Numbered from the stretch's first letter, positions 55,793 through 63,881 are shown. The stretch: 64,000 nucleotides of DNA from an uncultured Eubacteriales bacterium (GCA_948695535.1 CAPRTS010000004.1:1-64000), one strand, 5' to 3'. Translations and numbers: made by a program. Notes: generated by a model not told the origin, from the sequence alone.

Positions 55793-56769
55793 TGAAACCG
55801 TTGGCTGTTTATATCCATATTCCTTTTTGCGAACAACGTTGTGGTTATTGTGATTTTGTATCGGGGTGCGATTTAACCAAAATTGACGCGTACCTAGAAC
55901 GTTTAGTCGCGGAAATTAAGGCATTTGATTTCACTAAATATACCGTGCAAAGCATATACCTTGGTGGTGGTACGCCCAGTCTATTGTCGCCCGTGCAGAT
56001 CAAAAAAATTTTCACTGTTTTGCCCCCAAGCGCTGGGGAAGTGACTATTGAAGTCAATCCTAATTCGTTAACGGTGGACAAGTGTGTGGCTTACCGGGCG
56101 GTGGGTATTAACCGCATCAGCATCGGCGTGCAATCTTTCGATGATGCCACTTTGCGCGACCTAGGGCGCCGCCATGACGTTAAACAAGCGGTTGCCGCGA
56201 TAGACTTGGCGGCCGAGCACTTTACCAACGTGTCGATTGACTTAATCAAAGACATACCCGGTCACCACTTCGTGACACCGCCGGCCACCGTGTTAGACAA
56301 GATTAAACACCTCTCAATTTACAGTCTAACCCGCGACGACCATTGTGTCTTAGAAACCGACGAACCCGTGCGTCTACCGCGGGCGTTTCACCGTTACGAA
56401 GTCAGCAACTACGCGCGTCAAGGTTACGAAAGCCGGCATAATTTGGCTTACTGGTCGGGTGGGGAATACATTGGGTTTGGTTGCGCTGCCCACTCCTTGT
56501 TGAACGGGGAACGTTTCGCCAACACTAACGACTTATTGAACTATCATCGTTATACTACTGCGGTTTTGACGCCCGCCATGGTGCGAGAAGAACAAATTAT
56601 GTTGGGCTTGCGTTTACGGACGGGGGTGTCACTGGGGTTGCTGTCGGGGCGCGAGAACACGGTCAAAACCTTGCAAGATCATGGCTTGGTTAAAATTAAA
56701 GACGACCACCTCATCGCCACCACCAAAGGCTTAAAAATTCTTAACCAATTATGGTTACAGTTAGTTTGA
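55792..56769 (+). CDS. hemW: HemW-like radical SAM protein
   Basis: A 325-residue radical SAM enzyme with IHIPFCEQRCGYCDF carrying the CX3CX2C cluster site, then IYLGGGTPSLL, ISIGVQSFDDATLRDLGRRHD and FTNVSIDLIKDIPG. HemW proteins, formerly called oxygen-independent coproporphyrinogen III oxidase-like, are heme chaperones. The position after lepA is standard. At 325 residues it is about 50 shorter than most; the C-terminal HemW domain is present but abbreviated. True HemN activity is unlikely. Confidence 0.88.
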   Translation: MKPLAVYIHIPFCEQRCGYCDFVSGCDLTKIDAYLERLVAEIKAFDFTKYTVQSIYLGGGTPSLLSPVQIKKIFTVLPPSAGEVTIEVNPNSLTVDKCVAYRAVGINRISIGVQSFDDATLRDLGRRHDVKQAVAAIDLAAEHFTNVSIDLIKDIPGHHFVTPPATVLDKIKHLSIYSLTRDDHCVLETDEPVRLPRAFHRYEVSNYARQGYESRHNLAYWSGGEYIGFGCAAHSLLNGERFANTNDLLNYHRYTTAVLTPAMVREEQIMLGLRLRTGVSLGLLSGRENTVKTLQDHGLVKIKDDHLIATTKGLKILNQLWLQLV

Positions 56770-56773
56770 TTTT

Positions 56774-56847
56774 TGGCAGGAGCGGTAGGAATCGGACCCA
56801 CACCACAGGTTTTGGAGACCCATGTTCTACCACTAAACTACGCTCCT
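56774..56847 (-). tRNA. tRNA-Trp (anticodon CCA)
   Basis: A 74-nt cloverleaf on the minus strand with encoded CCA. The acceptor stem AGGAGCG/CGCTCCT has discriminator G. The D arm holds GTTTAGTGGTAGAAC. The anticodon loop CTCCAAA gives anticodon CCA on a stem with two G-U pairs. The T loop has GTCCGATTC rather than the usual TTCGA form. It ends 4 bp from the hemW stop and is divergent from the ClpX-like gene. Confidence 0.9.
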
Positions 56848-56909
56848 AAGATTTAACAGTTTAACACAGTCGGGTGCGGTTAGGCAACTGCTAATTGCCA
56901 CAAAAGTTC

Positions 56910-56938
56910 TTGGTAAGAGTGAATTTTTGGGGTATGAT
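56910..56938 (+). promoter_or_regulatory. promoter of the ClpX-like/MORN operon, predicted leaderless
   Basis: TTGGTA at 56910-56915, exactly 17 bp, TATGAT at 56933-56938, then 6 nt to the ATG at 56945. AAAGG just before the ATG is too close to act as an SD. Confidence 0.65.
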
Positions 56939-56944
56939 AAAGGT

Positions 56945-58042
56945 ATGGTAAATTTGTATACACCAGCCGAGATTGTCAGCAAATTGGACGAATACGTCAT
57001 TGGCCAAGATGACGCCAAACGGGTTTTGGCAGTAGCGGTTTATAACCATTATAAACGGGTTCAGTTTGCCCAGTCGGGTGGCAACAGTGATGTCGAAGTT
57101 AAAAAGAGCAACGTCATGATGTTGGGGCCGACCGGCTCGGGTAAAACATTGCAAGTTACCACGTTGGCGAAAATTTTGAACACGACTTTTGTGGTGGCTG
57201 ATGCGACCGCCATTGTGGCTTCGGATAACGTGGGCGATGAAATCAATAAAATGTTGATTAAGTTGTTGGACAAGACCAATGGTGACGTGCATGCTGCCGA
57301 AATGGGCATTGTGTTCTTGGACGAAATTGACAAATTGGTTACGGGTGTCAACCGCATGAAAGGTGAAAGTATCCAACAAATTATGTTAAAGATTGTTGAA
57401 GGTACCATTGCCGAAGTGCCGTACAAAGGACAAACGGTCAAAATGGACACCAACAATATCTTGTTTATTTGTGGTGGGGCGTTCGTGGACTTACCGGGTA
57501 TCATTCGTACGCGCTTGGGAGAACGCGAATCCATTTTATTAAGTGATTTTCAAATCTTAAAAGAAGTCGTGGCTGACGACTTTGCTACCTTTGGTATGAT
57601 TCCCGAATTCTGCGGTCGTTTTCCCGTGGTGGTGGTACTGGAAGCCTTAAATCGCGAAGCTTTGAAAGAGGCCCTGGTTAAACCGAAAAACTCGTTACTT
57701 TCGCAGTATAAAAGAATGCTGGACGTAGAACAAGTTGAAATTGAATTTGACGAAAGTAGTATTGATAAAATTGCGGAAATGGCGGAAGCGTTAAAGACGG
57801 GGGCTCGTGGTTTGCGGACAATTTGCGAACGCTTTATGACCAATATCATGTACGATATTCCTAACGAAAAGGATTTAAGTAAGATTATTATTACCGCTGA
57901 CGTGGTGGCGGGGGTTAGTAAACCTAAGTACATCTATAAGGTGTCGCAGACCGACCCCGAATTAACACCCCTGATACCCAGTCCTTTACGGGCAACCAAT
58001 GCTTATAATGATGAAGGAGTACACAATGGAAACAAGTATTAA
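56945..58042 (+). CDS. ClpX-like AAA+ ATPase lacking zinc domain and functional loops
   Basis: A 365-residue AAA+ protein clearly of ClpX descent: YVIGQDDAKRVLAVAVYNHYKR, Walker A GPTGSGKT, Walker B GIVFLDEIDK, MIPEFCGRFPV with the arginine finger, and GARGLR as sensor 2. Four parts of ClpX are missing. There is no N-terminal Cys4 zinc domain. The pore-1 GYVG reads DNVG, so the tyrosine that grips substrate is absent. The RKH loop is deleted (PYKGQTVKM). The IGF loop that docks ClpP is deleted (RLGERESILLSDF). It should hydrolyse ATP but not unfold proteins into ClpP in the known way. It is coupled to a MORN-repeat gene. A canonical clpX may exist elsewhere. Confidence 0.85.
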   Translation: MVNLYTPAEIVSKLDEYVIGQDDAKRVLAVAVYNHYKRVQFAQSGGNSDVEVKKSNVMMLGPTGSGKTLQVTTLAKILNTTFVVADATAIVASDNVGDEINKMLIKLLDKTNGDVHAAEMGIVFLDEIDKLVTGVNRMKGESIQQIMLKIVEGTIAEVPYKGQTVKMDTNNILFICGGAFVDLPGIIRTRLGERESILLSDFQILKEVVADDFATFGMIPEFCGRFPVVVVLEALNREALKEALVKPKNSLLSQYKRMLDVEQVEIEFDESSIDKIAEMAEALKTGARGLRTICERFMTNIMYDIPNEKDLSKIIITADVVAGVSKPKYIYKVSQTDPELTPLIPSPLRATNAYNDEGVHNGNKY

Positions 58043-58652
58043 GTATCCCAACGGTGACGCTTACGCGGGACAAATGACGGATAACAAAAAAGAAGGCATT
58101 GGTGCGTATTTTTACAAAAGTGGCAGTCGTTACGAAGGCCAATGGCAAGGCGATAAAAAGCACGGCCGGGGTATCTTCTATTTTGCCAATGGCGACGTTT
58201 TGGCCGGCACGTGGCAAGAGGGACAGTTAACGGGCAAGGTGTTGTACCAGTTCGCGAATAACGATGAATACGAAGGTGAATTAAAAGACAACCAATACCA
58301 CGGCAAAGGTATTTATCGCTACCATAACGGTAACGCTTACAGCGGACAATGGCAAGATGGACAACAACATGGTCAAGGTGTTTTGTTTTACGCCGAAGGT
58401 GGTCAATACCAAGGTGATTGGGTCAAGGGTCAACGCGAAGGCAAGGGGCTCTTGGATTGTGGTGGTGGTAACGGTTACGAGGGCAACTGGCACGCCGACC
58501 AACGCCAAGGCTTAGGTCGCCAATTTTTCGCTAATGGCGAACAATACGTTGGCGAATGGAAAAACAACAAAAAACATGGTCGGGGAACTTATCTTTATGC
58601 TGATGGTACACGTGATGAAGGTGAGTGGGTTAATGATGTTAAACAAAGTTAA
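58026..58652 (+). CDS. MORN-repeat protein
   Basis: A 208-residue protein made almost wholly of nine 23-residue MORN repeats, each of the form Y-x-G-x-W-x-x-x-x-x-x-G-x-G-x-x-x-Y/F (for example YEGQWQGDKKHGRG, YVGEWKNNKKHGRG). They fold as an elongated beta-hairpin ladder that binds lipids or proteins. No signal peptide or other domain is present, so it is cytoplasmic. AAGGAG lies within the end of the ClpX-like gene and the two overlap by 17 bp, so translation is coupled and the products probably act together. Its stop shares TTAA with rnhA. Confidence 0.9.
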   Translation: METSIKYPNGDAYAGQMTDNKKEGIGAYFYKSGSRYEGQWQGDKKHGRGIFYFANGDVLAGTWQEGQLTGKVLYQFANNDEYEGELKDNQYHGKGIYRYHNGNAYSGQWQDGQQHGQGVLFYAEGGQYQGDWVKGQREGKGLLDCGGGNGYEGNWHADQRQGLGRQFFANGEQYVGEWKNNKKHGRGTYLYADGTRDEGEWVNDVKQS

Positions 58653-59092
58653 AGCGTGTGGTCTTTGATGGCTTGTACGGCCATTTCGTCGCAGCGATTG
58701 TTATAAACGTTAGTGCTGTGGCCTTTGACCCAAGTGTAACGCGGGTGGTATTTTTGGTTAAGTGCTAATAGTTGTTCCCAAAGGTCACGGTTGGCCACGG
58801 GTTTTTTAGCGGTATTTCGCCAACCTTTATTCTGCCAATTAGTTAACCAGTTCTGGTTAACCGCATCGACAATGTATTTACTGTCGGTATAAACGGTAAT
58901 GGGTACTTGGTTGGTTTTCAAAGATGACAGCCCGGTAATTACCGCCGTTAATTCCATACGGTTGTTAGTAGTATCCGCTACAAAGCCTGATAACTCTTTT
59001 TTTTGGTCACGGTACAGTAACACCACGCCCCAGCCACCGGGCCCGGGATTGCCACTGCACGCACCGTCAGTATAGATCGCAATTTCGTCCAT
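58649..59092 (-). CDS. rnhA: ribonuclease HI
   Basis: A 147-residue RNase H that cuts RNA in RNA-DNA hybrids. The acidic active site is complete: YTDGACSGNPGPGGWG (Asp), NRMELTAVI (Glu), YTDSKYI (Asp) and NRCDEMAVQA (Asp), with WVKGHS supplying the flexible-loop His. ATG 59092 is chosen because the domain starts there and a promoter -10 lies 6 nt upstream; a longer version would begin at 59128. It ends in a TTAA stop overlap with the MORN gene. Confidence 0.95.
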   Translation of the reverse strand: MDEIAIYTDGACSGNPGPGGWGVVLLYRDQKKELSGFVADTTNNRMELTAVITGLSSLKTNQVPITVYTDSKYIVDAVNQNWLTNWQNKGWRNTAKKPVANRDLWEQLLALNQKYHPRYTWVKGHSTNVYNNRCDEMAVQAIKDHTL

Positions 59093-59098
59093 TGACGC

Positions 59099-59128
59099 AG
59101 TGTAGCCCGAATCTGGGCGTTTGGGCAA
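59099..59128 (-). promoter_or_regulatory. rnhA promoter, predicted leaderless
   Basis: On the minus strand: TTGCCC (59128-59123), 18 bp, TACACT (59104-59099), then 6 nt to the ATG at 59092. No Shine-Dalgarno. Confidence 0.55.
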
Positions 59129-59136
59129 TGAAATAT

Positions 59137-60654
59137 TTAGAAATCACGGCGACGAAAATTATGAATCAATTGCCAATATAAATAAATTGTAATTAGCGAC
59201 ATTACGGGCAAGGTGTACCATAAGTTGCTACCAACTGGGGTCGGTGAGATAAATAAGGTCGCGCCAAAGTAACGCATGAAGTCTAAGGCTTGCCAGGGAA
59301 AGAAACGGTAAAAAGCGAAATAACCTAACAGGCTGTTGCCCAAGATTACCGCTACGACAATGGCGAAAACTGAACCGACGATAACGAATGGCTTAGTTTT
59401 GGCAAACGATAAAATGCCGGTCAAGGCGATAAATGGTAATATCTTGAAAAGCAGACTTAATAGGTACAAAACGAAATAGTTAATGGCGGACATCACGGTC
59501 GGAGTCGTGCCGTTAAACAAGAATAAAATGTCAGTCGTAACGGTACCTTGAAAAAACAACCACCCACTAAATAGATAGAGCATAGTAAATAGCAGTAGAC
59601 CAATTACTGCCATAGTTAATACAACCATGGTTTTGGTTAAGATCATCAAAGAGCGGTTCTTAGTAGCAGCCACCGCAGTAATAATTGTGTTTTGATAAGT
59701 GTCGGTAAAAAATGTTGCCGTCGCCACAATAATAACTAACAATAGCAACGGAATCATCGCCATTTCTAAATTAGTAAAAACAAAATCTAACAAACTGACT
59801 TTCGTCCTATTATTATATATTTTGCCGAAGGTAAAGGGTTGGGCAAAGTCTTGATTCGGGTGGTTAAGACGATATTCGGCGGTAAGTGCGGTTTGGGTAC
59901 TGGTGTCTGCGTCTTGGTAATCGTTAAAACCGTCGTAGGTATTTAGATTTTGTTCGTGGGGCGTATTTTGGTCAATACTTACCCAGTAGCGGTTAAGTGC
60001 GTAAGCGTAAGCAACAGTATAGTCTTGCTCGGGAACGCCTGCGGGATAGGTGGTGAAAAAGTCTTGCAAGGCCGTTAAATCGTTATCGGCTAGGATTTGA
60101 ATTTGCAAATTGTCTAAGGTGGTGAACATTGTCGCTTCAACTTCGGCGTTAACTTCTAAGCCGTCCCGAATGGCCTTAGCCGTTGATAATTCAGGTACAA
60201 AAAATTTATGTAAACGCAGCAAGGTCGCGTTAAGTTCGGTTACCGTGTTGGCTTTTAGTAATAAATAATCGGCTACCTTATTATTTTCGTCAGTGTAAAT
60301 GAATTGGTGGTAATAATCGCTATAAAAATGTTTAAACTTTTCACCGGCAGTTTTGTATTCGTTAACCAGTACTGCGTCGGTAACGATTGGCGTATCGGCA
60401 TTTAACCGTTTGTAAGCAGTGTAAAAATCGTCAAAAGCGTTTTTGATTGCTACTTGGCGATTATTATCCCAATCAGCAATTTTACTGGCTAATGCTGAAT
60501 ATTCTGCACTGACGTCAACCGGGGGCGTGGGCGCGTGATTCAAAACTAAACCAGAAATTAACAAGGTAACCGTCGCCACCCCCACGACGCAAATTAGTAA
60601 CAGAAGTGGTGACACACGACGACAAACTTTTTTGAATTCGTAACCAAAAAGCAT
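59137..60654 (-). CDS. ABC-2-type permease-like membrane protein
   Basis: A 505-residue protein. One N-terminal transmembrane helix (about 15-38) is followed by a ~240-residue extracytoplasmic domain rich in Asp, Ala, Thr and Tyr. Five to six helices are packed in the last ~230 residues (for example NLEMAMIPLLLLVIIVATATFF with FFTDTYQNTIITAVAATKNRSLMILTK). That layout is typical of ABC-2 exporter permeases. No ATP-binding partner is adjacent. GGGGGA about 6 nt before the ATG supports the start. It ends only 9 bp from the rnhA -35. Substrate unknown. Confidence 0.65.
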   Translation of the reverse strand: MLFGYEFKKVCRRVSPLLLLICVVGVATVTLLISGLVLNHAPTPPVDVSAEYSALASKIADWDNNRQVAIKNAFDDFYTAYKRLNADTPIVTDAVLVNEYKTAGEKFKHFYSDYYHQFIYTDENNKVADYLLLKANTVTELNATLLRLHKFFVPELSTAKAIRDGLEVNAEVEATMFTTLDNLQIQILADNDLTALQDFFTTYPAGVPEQDYTVAYAYALNRYWVSIDQNTPHEQNLNTYDGFNDYQDADTSTQTALTAEYRLNHPNQDFAQPFTFGKIYNNRTKVSLLDFVFTNLEMAMIPLLLLVIIVATATFFTDTYQNTIITAVAATKNRSLMILTKTMVVLTMAVIGLLLFTMLYLFSGWLFFQGTVTTDILFLFNGTTPTVMSAINYFVLYLLSLLFKILPFIALTGILSFAKTKPFVIVGSVFAIVVAVILGNSLLGYFAFYRFFPWQALDFMRYFGATLFISPTPVGSNLWYTLPVMSLITIYLYWQLIHNFRRRDF

Positions 60655-60689
60655 TTATTCCCCCATAAACAAATTCTGCCATATTTTAA

Positions 60690-60695
60690 TATATT
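60690..60695 (+). promoter_or_regulatory. -10 box of asd, predicted leaderless
   Basis: TATATT at 60690-60695 lies 6 nt before the ATG at 60702. No good -35 is visible at the right distance. No SD precedes the ATG. Confidence 0.45.
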
Positions 60696-60701
60696 ATTGA
60701 T

Positions 60702-61628
60702 ATGTTAACAACTAAAATTGCCATTGTCGGTGCAACGGGACTGGTCGGACAAATGATAATTAAAGTCTTGCAGGAGCGTAAAATTGTTGGCGAATATTTT
60801 TTGTTTGCTGGATCAAAGCATGCTGGTGATAAAATTATTATTAACGGTGATGAATATGTTACTGAGACTTTAACTACGGAACGCGTACAAGAAATCAAGG
60901 CTGATTTTGCATTGTTTGCGGCGAGTGCTGATGTCGCTGCTGAATGGGCGCCAATTTTTGTAGCAGCGGGAACTACGGTAATTGATAACAGCAGCCATTA
61001 CCGCATGGATCCTACCGTGCCTTTAATTGTTCCGGAAATTAACTTAACGTCAATTGGTAACGCTAAATTGATTGCTAACCCTAATTGTTCGACGATAGGA
61101 GCAGTGGTGGCCTTAGCCCCGTTAGATCGCGTCTATCGCATTAAACGTATCGTTTACGCTACTTACCAAGCCATCAGTGGCGCGGGTAGTAAGCCACAAT
61201 TCCCGCAGCCAATTATCAATAATGTGTTGCCGGAAATAGACGTATTTATGCCTGATGGCAGTACTAAGGAAGAAACAAAAATGATTAACGAAACAAAAAA
61301 AATTTTGGGACGTACCGATTTAGCAGTAACGGCAACGGCCGCCCGAGTACCCGTGGCTAATTGTCATTGCGTTGCGATCAACGTTGAGTTTGAACGGGAA
61401 TTTGATTTGGCTGATGTCAAAAGTATCTTATCGCAAGCGGCGGGTGTAGTTTGGTGTGATGATTACGCAGTGCCGACCCAAGTTGATGGTCAAGATGCTG
61501 TTTATGTGGGACGAGTACGCCGTGATCTTGATCATCCGCGGACTTTAAATTTGTGGACGGTCAGCGATAATTTACGCAAAGGCGCCGCCACTAATGCTGT
61601 ACAAATTATGGAGTCGTTACTTGCTTGA
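60702..61628 (+). CDS. asd: aspartate-semialdehyde dehydrogenase
   Basis: A 308-residue enzyme reducing aspartyl phosphate to the semialdehyde, the entry point to lysine, diaminopimelate (cell wall), dipicolinate, threonine and methionine. It has IAIVGATGLVGQMI-type Rossmann start (here KIAIVGATGLVGQM), DNSSHYRMDPTVPLIVPEIN, the catalytic NPNCST, YQAISGAG and VPVANCHCVAINVEFER. It is 20-40 residues shorter than usual. Single gene. Confidence 0.95.
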   Translation: MLTTKIAIVGATGLVGQMIIKVLQERKIVGEYFLFAGSKHAGDKIIINGDEYVTETLTTERVQEIKADFALFAASADVAAEWAPIFVAAGTTVIDNSSHYRMDPTVPLIVPEINLTSIGNAKLIANPNCSTIGAVVALAPLDRVYRIKRIVYATYQAISGAGSKPQFPQPIINNVLPEIDVFMPDGSTKEETKMINETKKILGRTDLAVTATAARVPVANCHCVAINVEFEREFDLADVKSILSQAAGVVWCDDYAVPTQVDGQDAVYVGRVRRDLDHPRTLNLWTVSDNLRKGAATNAVQIMESLLA

Positions 61629-61683
61629 CTGTTTAATTATTGATTTATGTGTTGGTGTGTCTTTTGTTGTCGTAACCGCATTA

Positions 61684-61713
61684 GTGACAATTTTCCTAAT
61701 AAAAAAGTAAAAT
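61684..61713 (+). promoter_or_regulatory. possible spoIIA promoter
   Basis: GTGACA at 61684-61689, 18 bp, TAAAAT at 61708-61713, leader about 48 nt. A sigma-H type promoter, expected for spoIIA, was not recognised. Confidence 0.35.
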
Positions 61714-61743
61714 TCGTCAATATTCGGCAACGGCAGTGGTTTA

Positions 61744-61761
61744 TCCTTCGGGTAAGGAGGG
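61744..61761 (+). promoter_or_regulatory. spoIIAA ribosome binding site in a small hairpin
   Basis: TCCTT at 61744-61748 pairs with AAGGA at 61754-61758 around CGGGT, covering part of the strong SD AAGGAGGG (61754-61761). The ATG is 6 nt further. The 5-bp stem could modulate initiation. Confidence 0.4.
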
Positions 61762-61767
61762 AAAACC

Positions 61768-62085
61768 ATGGAAGTTTTAACCAAAACACACCGTAACATC
61801 TTGTACATCTCCTTAAACGGCGAGTTAGACGAAAAAACCGCGGAATACACGCGGTTAGCATTGGAAAAATGTATGTTACAAGCGAATGCGGGACAAATCG
61901 TGATTGATTTGGCCAATTTGTCGTTTATGGATTCAACCGGTATTGGCGTACTTATAGGTCGCTACAAAAAAATGAAGGACCGGGGTATACCAATTTTTAT
62001 TTCTAATCCGTCGGTACAGGCGGAACGTATTTTTAACATGACTGGGCTATATAAAATTATGCCCAAAATAAAAGGGGCAATATAA
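61768..62085 (+). CDS. spoIIAA: anti-sigma F factor antagonist
   Basis: A 105-residue STAS protein that frees sigma-F by binding SpoIIAB when unphosphorylated. The phospho-serine site is in LSFMDSTGIGVLIGRYKKM, and LNGELDEKTAEYTR gives the first STAS strand and helix. It fits the canonical spoIIAA-spoIIAB-sigF order, with stop/start overlap to spoIIAB. It marks the organism as a spore former. Confidence 0.95.
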   Translation: MEVLTKTHRNILYISLNGELDEKTAEYTRLALEKCMLQANAGQIVIDLANLSFMDSTGIGVLIGRYKKMKDRGIPIFISNPSVQAERIFNMTGLYKIMPKIKGAI

Positions 62086-62549
62086 TGAATAAAAAAATTA
62101 TTAATACAATGTCAATTAAAATTCCCGCAAAAAGCGAAAACGAATCGTTTGCTCGTGCAGTGGTAGCAGCCTTTTGTAGTAGTCTTGACCCGACAGTGGA
62201 TGAAATCAGTGATTTAAAAACGGCGGTTAGTGAAGCCGTTACTAACTGTGTGGTTCACGCTTACCAAAAACGTCAAAGTAATGAGGATCTAATTGCTTTA
62301 GATTGTGAACTTTATGAAGATATGGTGCGGGTCAAAATTGCCGATCACGGAGTGGGAATTACTGATATCAATCAAGCGATGCAACCTTTTTATACTACGG
62401 TGCAAGACGGTGAGCGCAGTGGTATGGGGTTTACGGTTATGCAAAGTTTTATGGACGAGATATCGGTCAATAATAACGACGGGGGCGGAACAGTGGTAAC
62501 GATGATTAAAAATTTTACTAAGGAAGCGGAAAAAGTCAGTGGGGAATGA
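62085..62549 (+). CDS. spoIIAB: anti-sigma F factor / serine kinase
   Basis: A 154-residue GHKL kinase that holds sigma-F inactive and phosphorylates SpoIIAA. The N box is TAVSEAVTNCVVHAY, the G1 box IADHGVGI and the G2 box ERSGMGFTVMQSFMD. It is slightly longer at the C-terminus than Bacillus SpoIIAB (146). AAGGGG precedes the ATG, which shares a base with the spoIIAA stop. Confidence 0.95.
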   Translation: MNKKIINTMSIKIPAKSENESFARAVVAAFCSSLDPTVDEISDLKTAVSEAVTNCVVHAYQKRQSNEDLIALDCELYEDMVRVKIADHGVGITDINQAMQPFYTTVQDGERSGMGFTVMQSFMDEISVNNNDGGGTVVTMIKNFTKEAEKVSGE

Positions 62550-63289
62550 CCCCGCCGATGGAAGATAAAGTTATAGACTTGGTAATTAAAGCCAAGCATG
62601 GTGACAAAGATGCCAAGCAACAGTTGGTGTTGCAAAACAGCCCCTTGATTAAGTCCTTATTAAAACGCTACATCGGTAAAGGGGTAGAGTACGATGATTT
62701 ATACCAACTAGGTTGTTTGGGCTTTGTTAAAGCAATTAATAAGTTTGACCCACAGTACAAAGTCAAATTTACCACGTACGCTACGCCGTTAATTATAGGC
62801 GAAATTAAACGTTTTTTGCGCGATGATGGTACGATTAAAGTTAGTCGTTCGGTTAAAACGCTGTATGTCAAAATTAAAAAGTTTTTGGCCGAAAAAAGCG
62901 GCGACCCGGTGCCACCAACTGTGGAGGTGATGGCAACAGAATTCGGGGTCAGTAAAGAAGATATAATTTTCGCAATGGAGGCGTCGCACATGCCATTGCC
63001 CTTGTTTAACAATGCTGAAAATGACGATGGCGAAGAAGCGTTAAGTTTGGGTGAGAAAATTGTGGCTGCGGATGACAGCCACTATGTTGACAACTTAATG
63101 ATTAAAGATCTGTTAAGCAAATTACCTAATCGGGAACGCAAGGTTATTTTGTTGCGGTATTATCGCAATGCCACACAAAGCGAAGTGGCTCGGCAGTTGA
63201 ATTTATCGCAAGTACAAGTCAGTCGAATTGAACAAAAGGTTTTACGGACGATGCGGGACTATTTTAATGCTGATGAACACGTTATTTAA
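62546..63289 (+). CDS. sigF: sporulation sigma factor sigma-F
   Basis: A 247-residue sigma-70 family factor controlling early forespore genes. Region 2 is VEYDDLYQLGCLGFVKAINKFD and VKFTTYATPLIIGEIKRFLRDDG. Region 3 has VEVMATEFGVSKEDI. Region 4 is LPNRERKVILLRYYRNATQSEVARQLNLSQVQVSRIEQ. Position directly after spoIIAB with an ATGA overlap makes sigma-F rather than sigma-G or sigma-B the right name. An ATG at 62558 is an alternative start. Confidence 0.94.
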   Translation: MTPPMEDKVIDLVIKAKHGDKDAKQQLVLQNSPLIKSLLKRYIGKGVEYDDLYQLGCLGFVKAINKFDPQYKVKFTTYATPLIIGEIKRFLRDDGTIKVSRSVKTLYVKIKKFLAEKSGDPVPPTVEVMATEFGVSKEDIIFAMEASHMPLPLFNNAENDDGEEALSLGEKIVAADDSHYVDNLMIKDLLSKLPNRERKVILLRYYRNATQSEVARQLNLSQVQVSRIEQKVLRTMRDYFNADEHVI

Positions 63290-63303
63290 TTGATAATTAG
63301 TGA

Positions 63304-63332
63304 TTGACAAATTGGTTGATCTATTTTAATAT
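63304..63332 (+). promoter_or_regulatory. rplU-rpmA promoter, predicted leaderless
   Basis: TTGACA at 63304-63309 (perfect), 17 bp, TAATAT at 63327-63332, then 7 nt to the ATG at 63340. No Shine-Dalgarno, unlike rpmA, which follows. Confidence 0.65.
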
Positions 63333-63339
63333 TGTTGTT

Positions 63340-63630
63340 ATGAATGCAATTATTATGCAAGGTGGCAAGCAATATACCGTCAAAAAAGGTGACGAAGTTA
63401 TTGTCGAAAAAATTGACGCGGATATCGGTGCCAAAATCACCGTCCCGACTGTTATGACTTTTGATAATGGTAAAATTGATACTAAGCCCGGAAAAATTGA
63501 TGCCACCATCGTGGAACACGGTAAAGGTGAAAAGATTAACGGTTTCAAGTATAAGCCTAAAAATAACGTGCGTAAAAAATTTGGACACCGACAACCCTAT
63601 ACCAAAATTAAAATCGGAGGTAATAACTAA
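63340..63630 (+). CDS. rplU: 50S ribosomal protein L21
   Basis: A 96-residue L21 that binds 23S rRNA. Marks are [23 protein letters not shown] at the start, and [24 protein letters not shown], the conserved L21 C-terminal motif. ATG 63340 is chosen because the promoter -35 and -10 lie upstream of it. The next gene starts after 2 bp. Confidence 0.97.
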   Translation: MNAIIMQGGKQYTVKKGDEVIVEKIDADIGAKITVPTVMTFDNGKIDTKPGKIDATIVEHGKGEKINGFKYKPKNNVRKKFGHRQPYTKIKIGGNN

Positions 63631-63632
63631 CC

Positions 63633-63881
63633 ATGGCACATCACAAAGGTGGCGGTTCAACTGCTAACGGAAGAGATAGTAATGCTAAACGCTTGGGCGT
63701 AAAATTGGCCGACGGACAACACGCGAAGGCCGGCGCGATTATTGTGCGTCAACGTGGTACCGACGTTAAGCCGGGTGAAAATGTCGGTTGTGGTCACGAC
63801 CATACTTTGTTCGCTTTGAAAGAAGGTACAGTACATTTTACGCGTAAAGCGAACGACAAAAAGTTTTGTTCAGTAGAATAA
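63633..63881 (+). CDS. rpmA: 50S ribosomal protein L27 without the cleavable Bacillota leader
   Basis: An 82-residue L27 whose N-terminus reaches the peptidyl-transferase centre. It begins [16 protein letters not shown], the Escherichia-type N-terminus. Most Bacillota begin with about nine extra residues ending in FFA that are removed by the protease Prp. The prp gene, normally between rplU and rpmA, is absent: only 2 bp separate them. ATCGGAGG upstream provides the SD. Confidence 0.97.
   Translation: MAHHKGGGSTANGRDSNAKRLGVKLADGQHAKAGAIIVRQRGTDVKPGENVGCGHDHTLFALKEGTVHFTRKANDKKFCSVE

Noticed and set aside
58026..58652. DNA-level tandem repeat or CRISPR-like array in the MORN gene
   Set aside because: The periodicity is at the protein level (23 aa) with varied codons. 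Units are contiguous coding sequence with no spacers.
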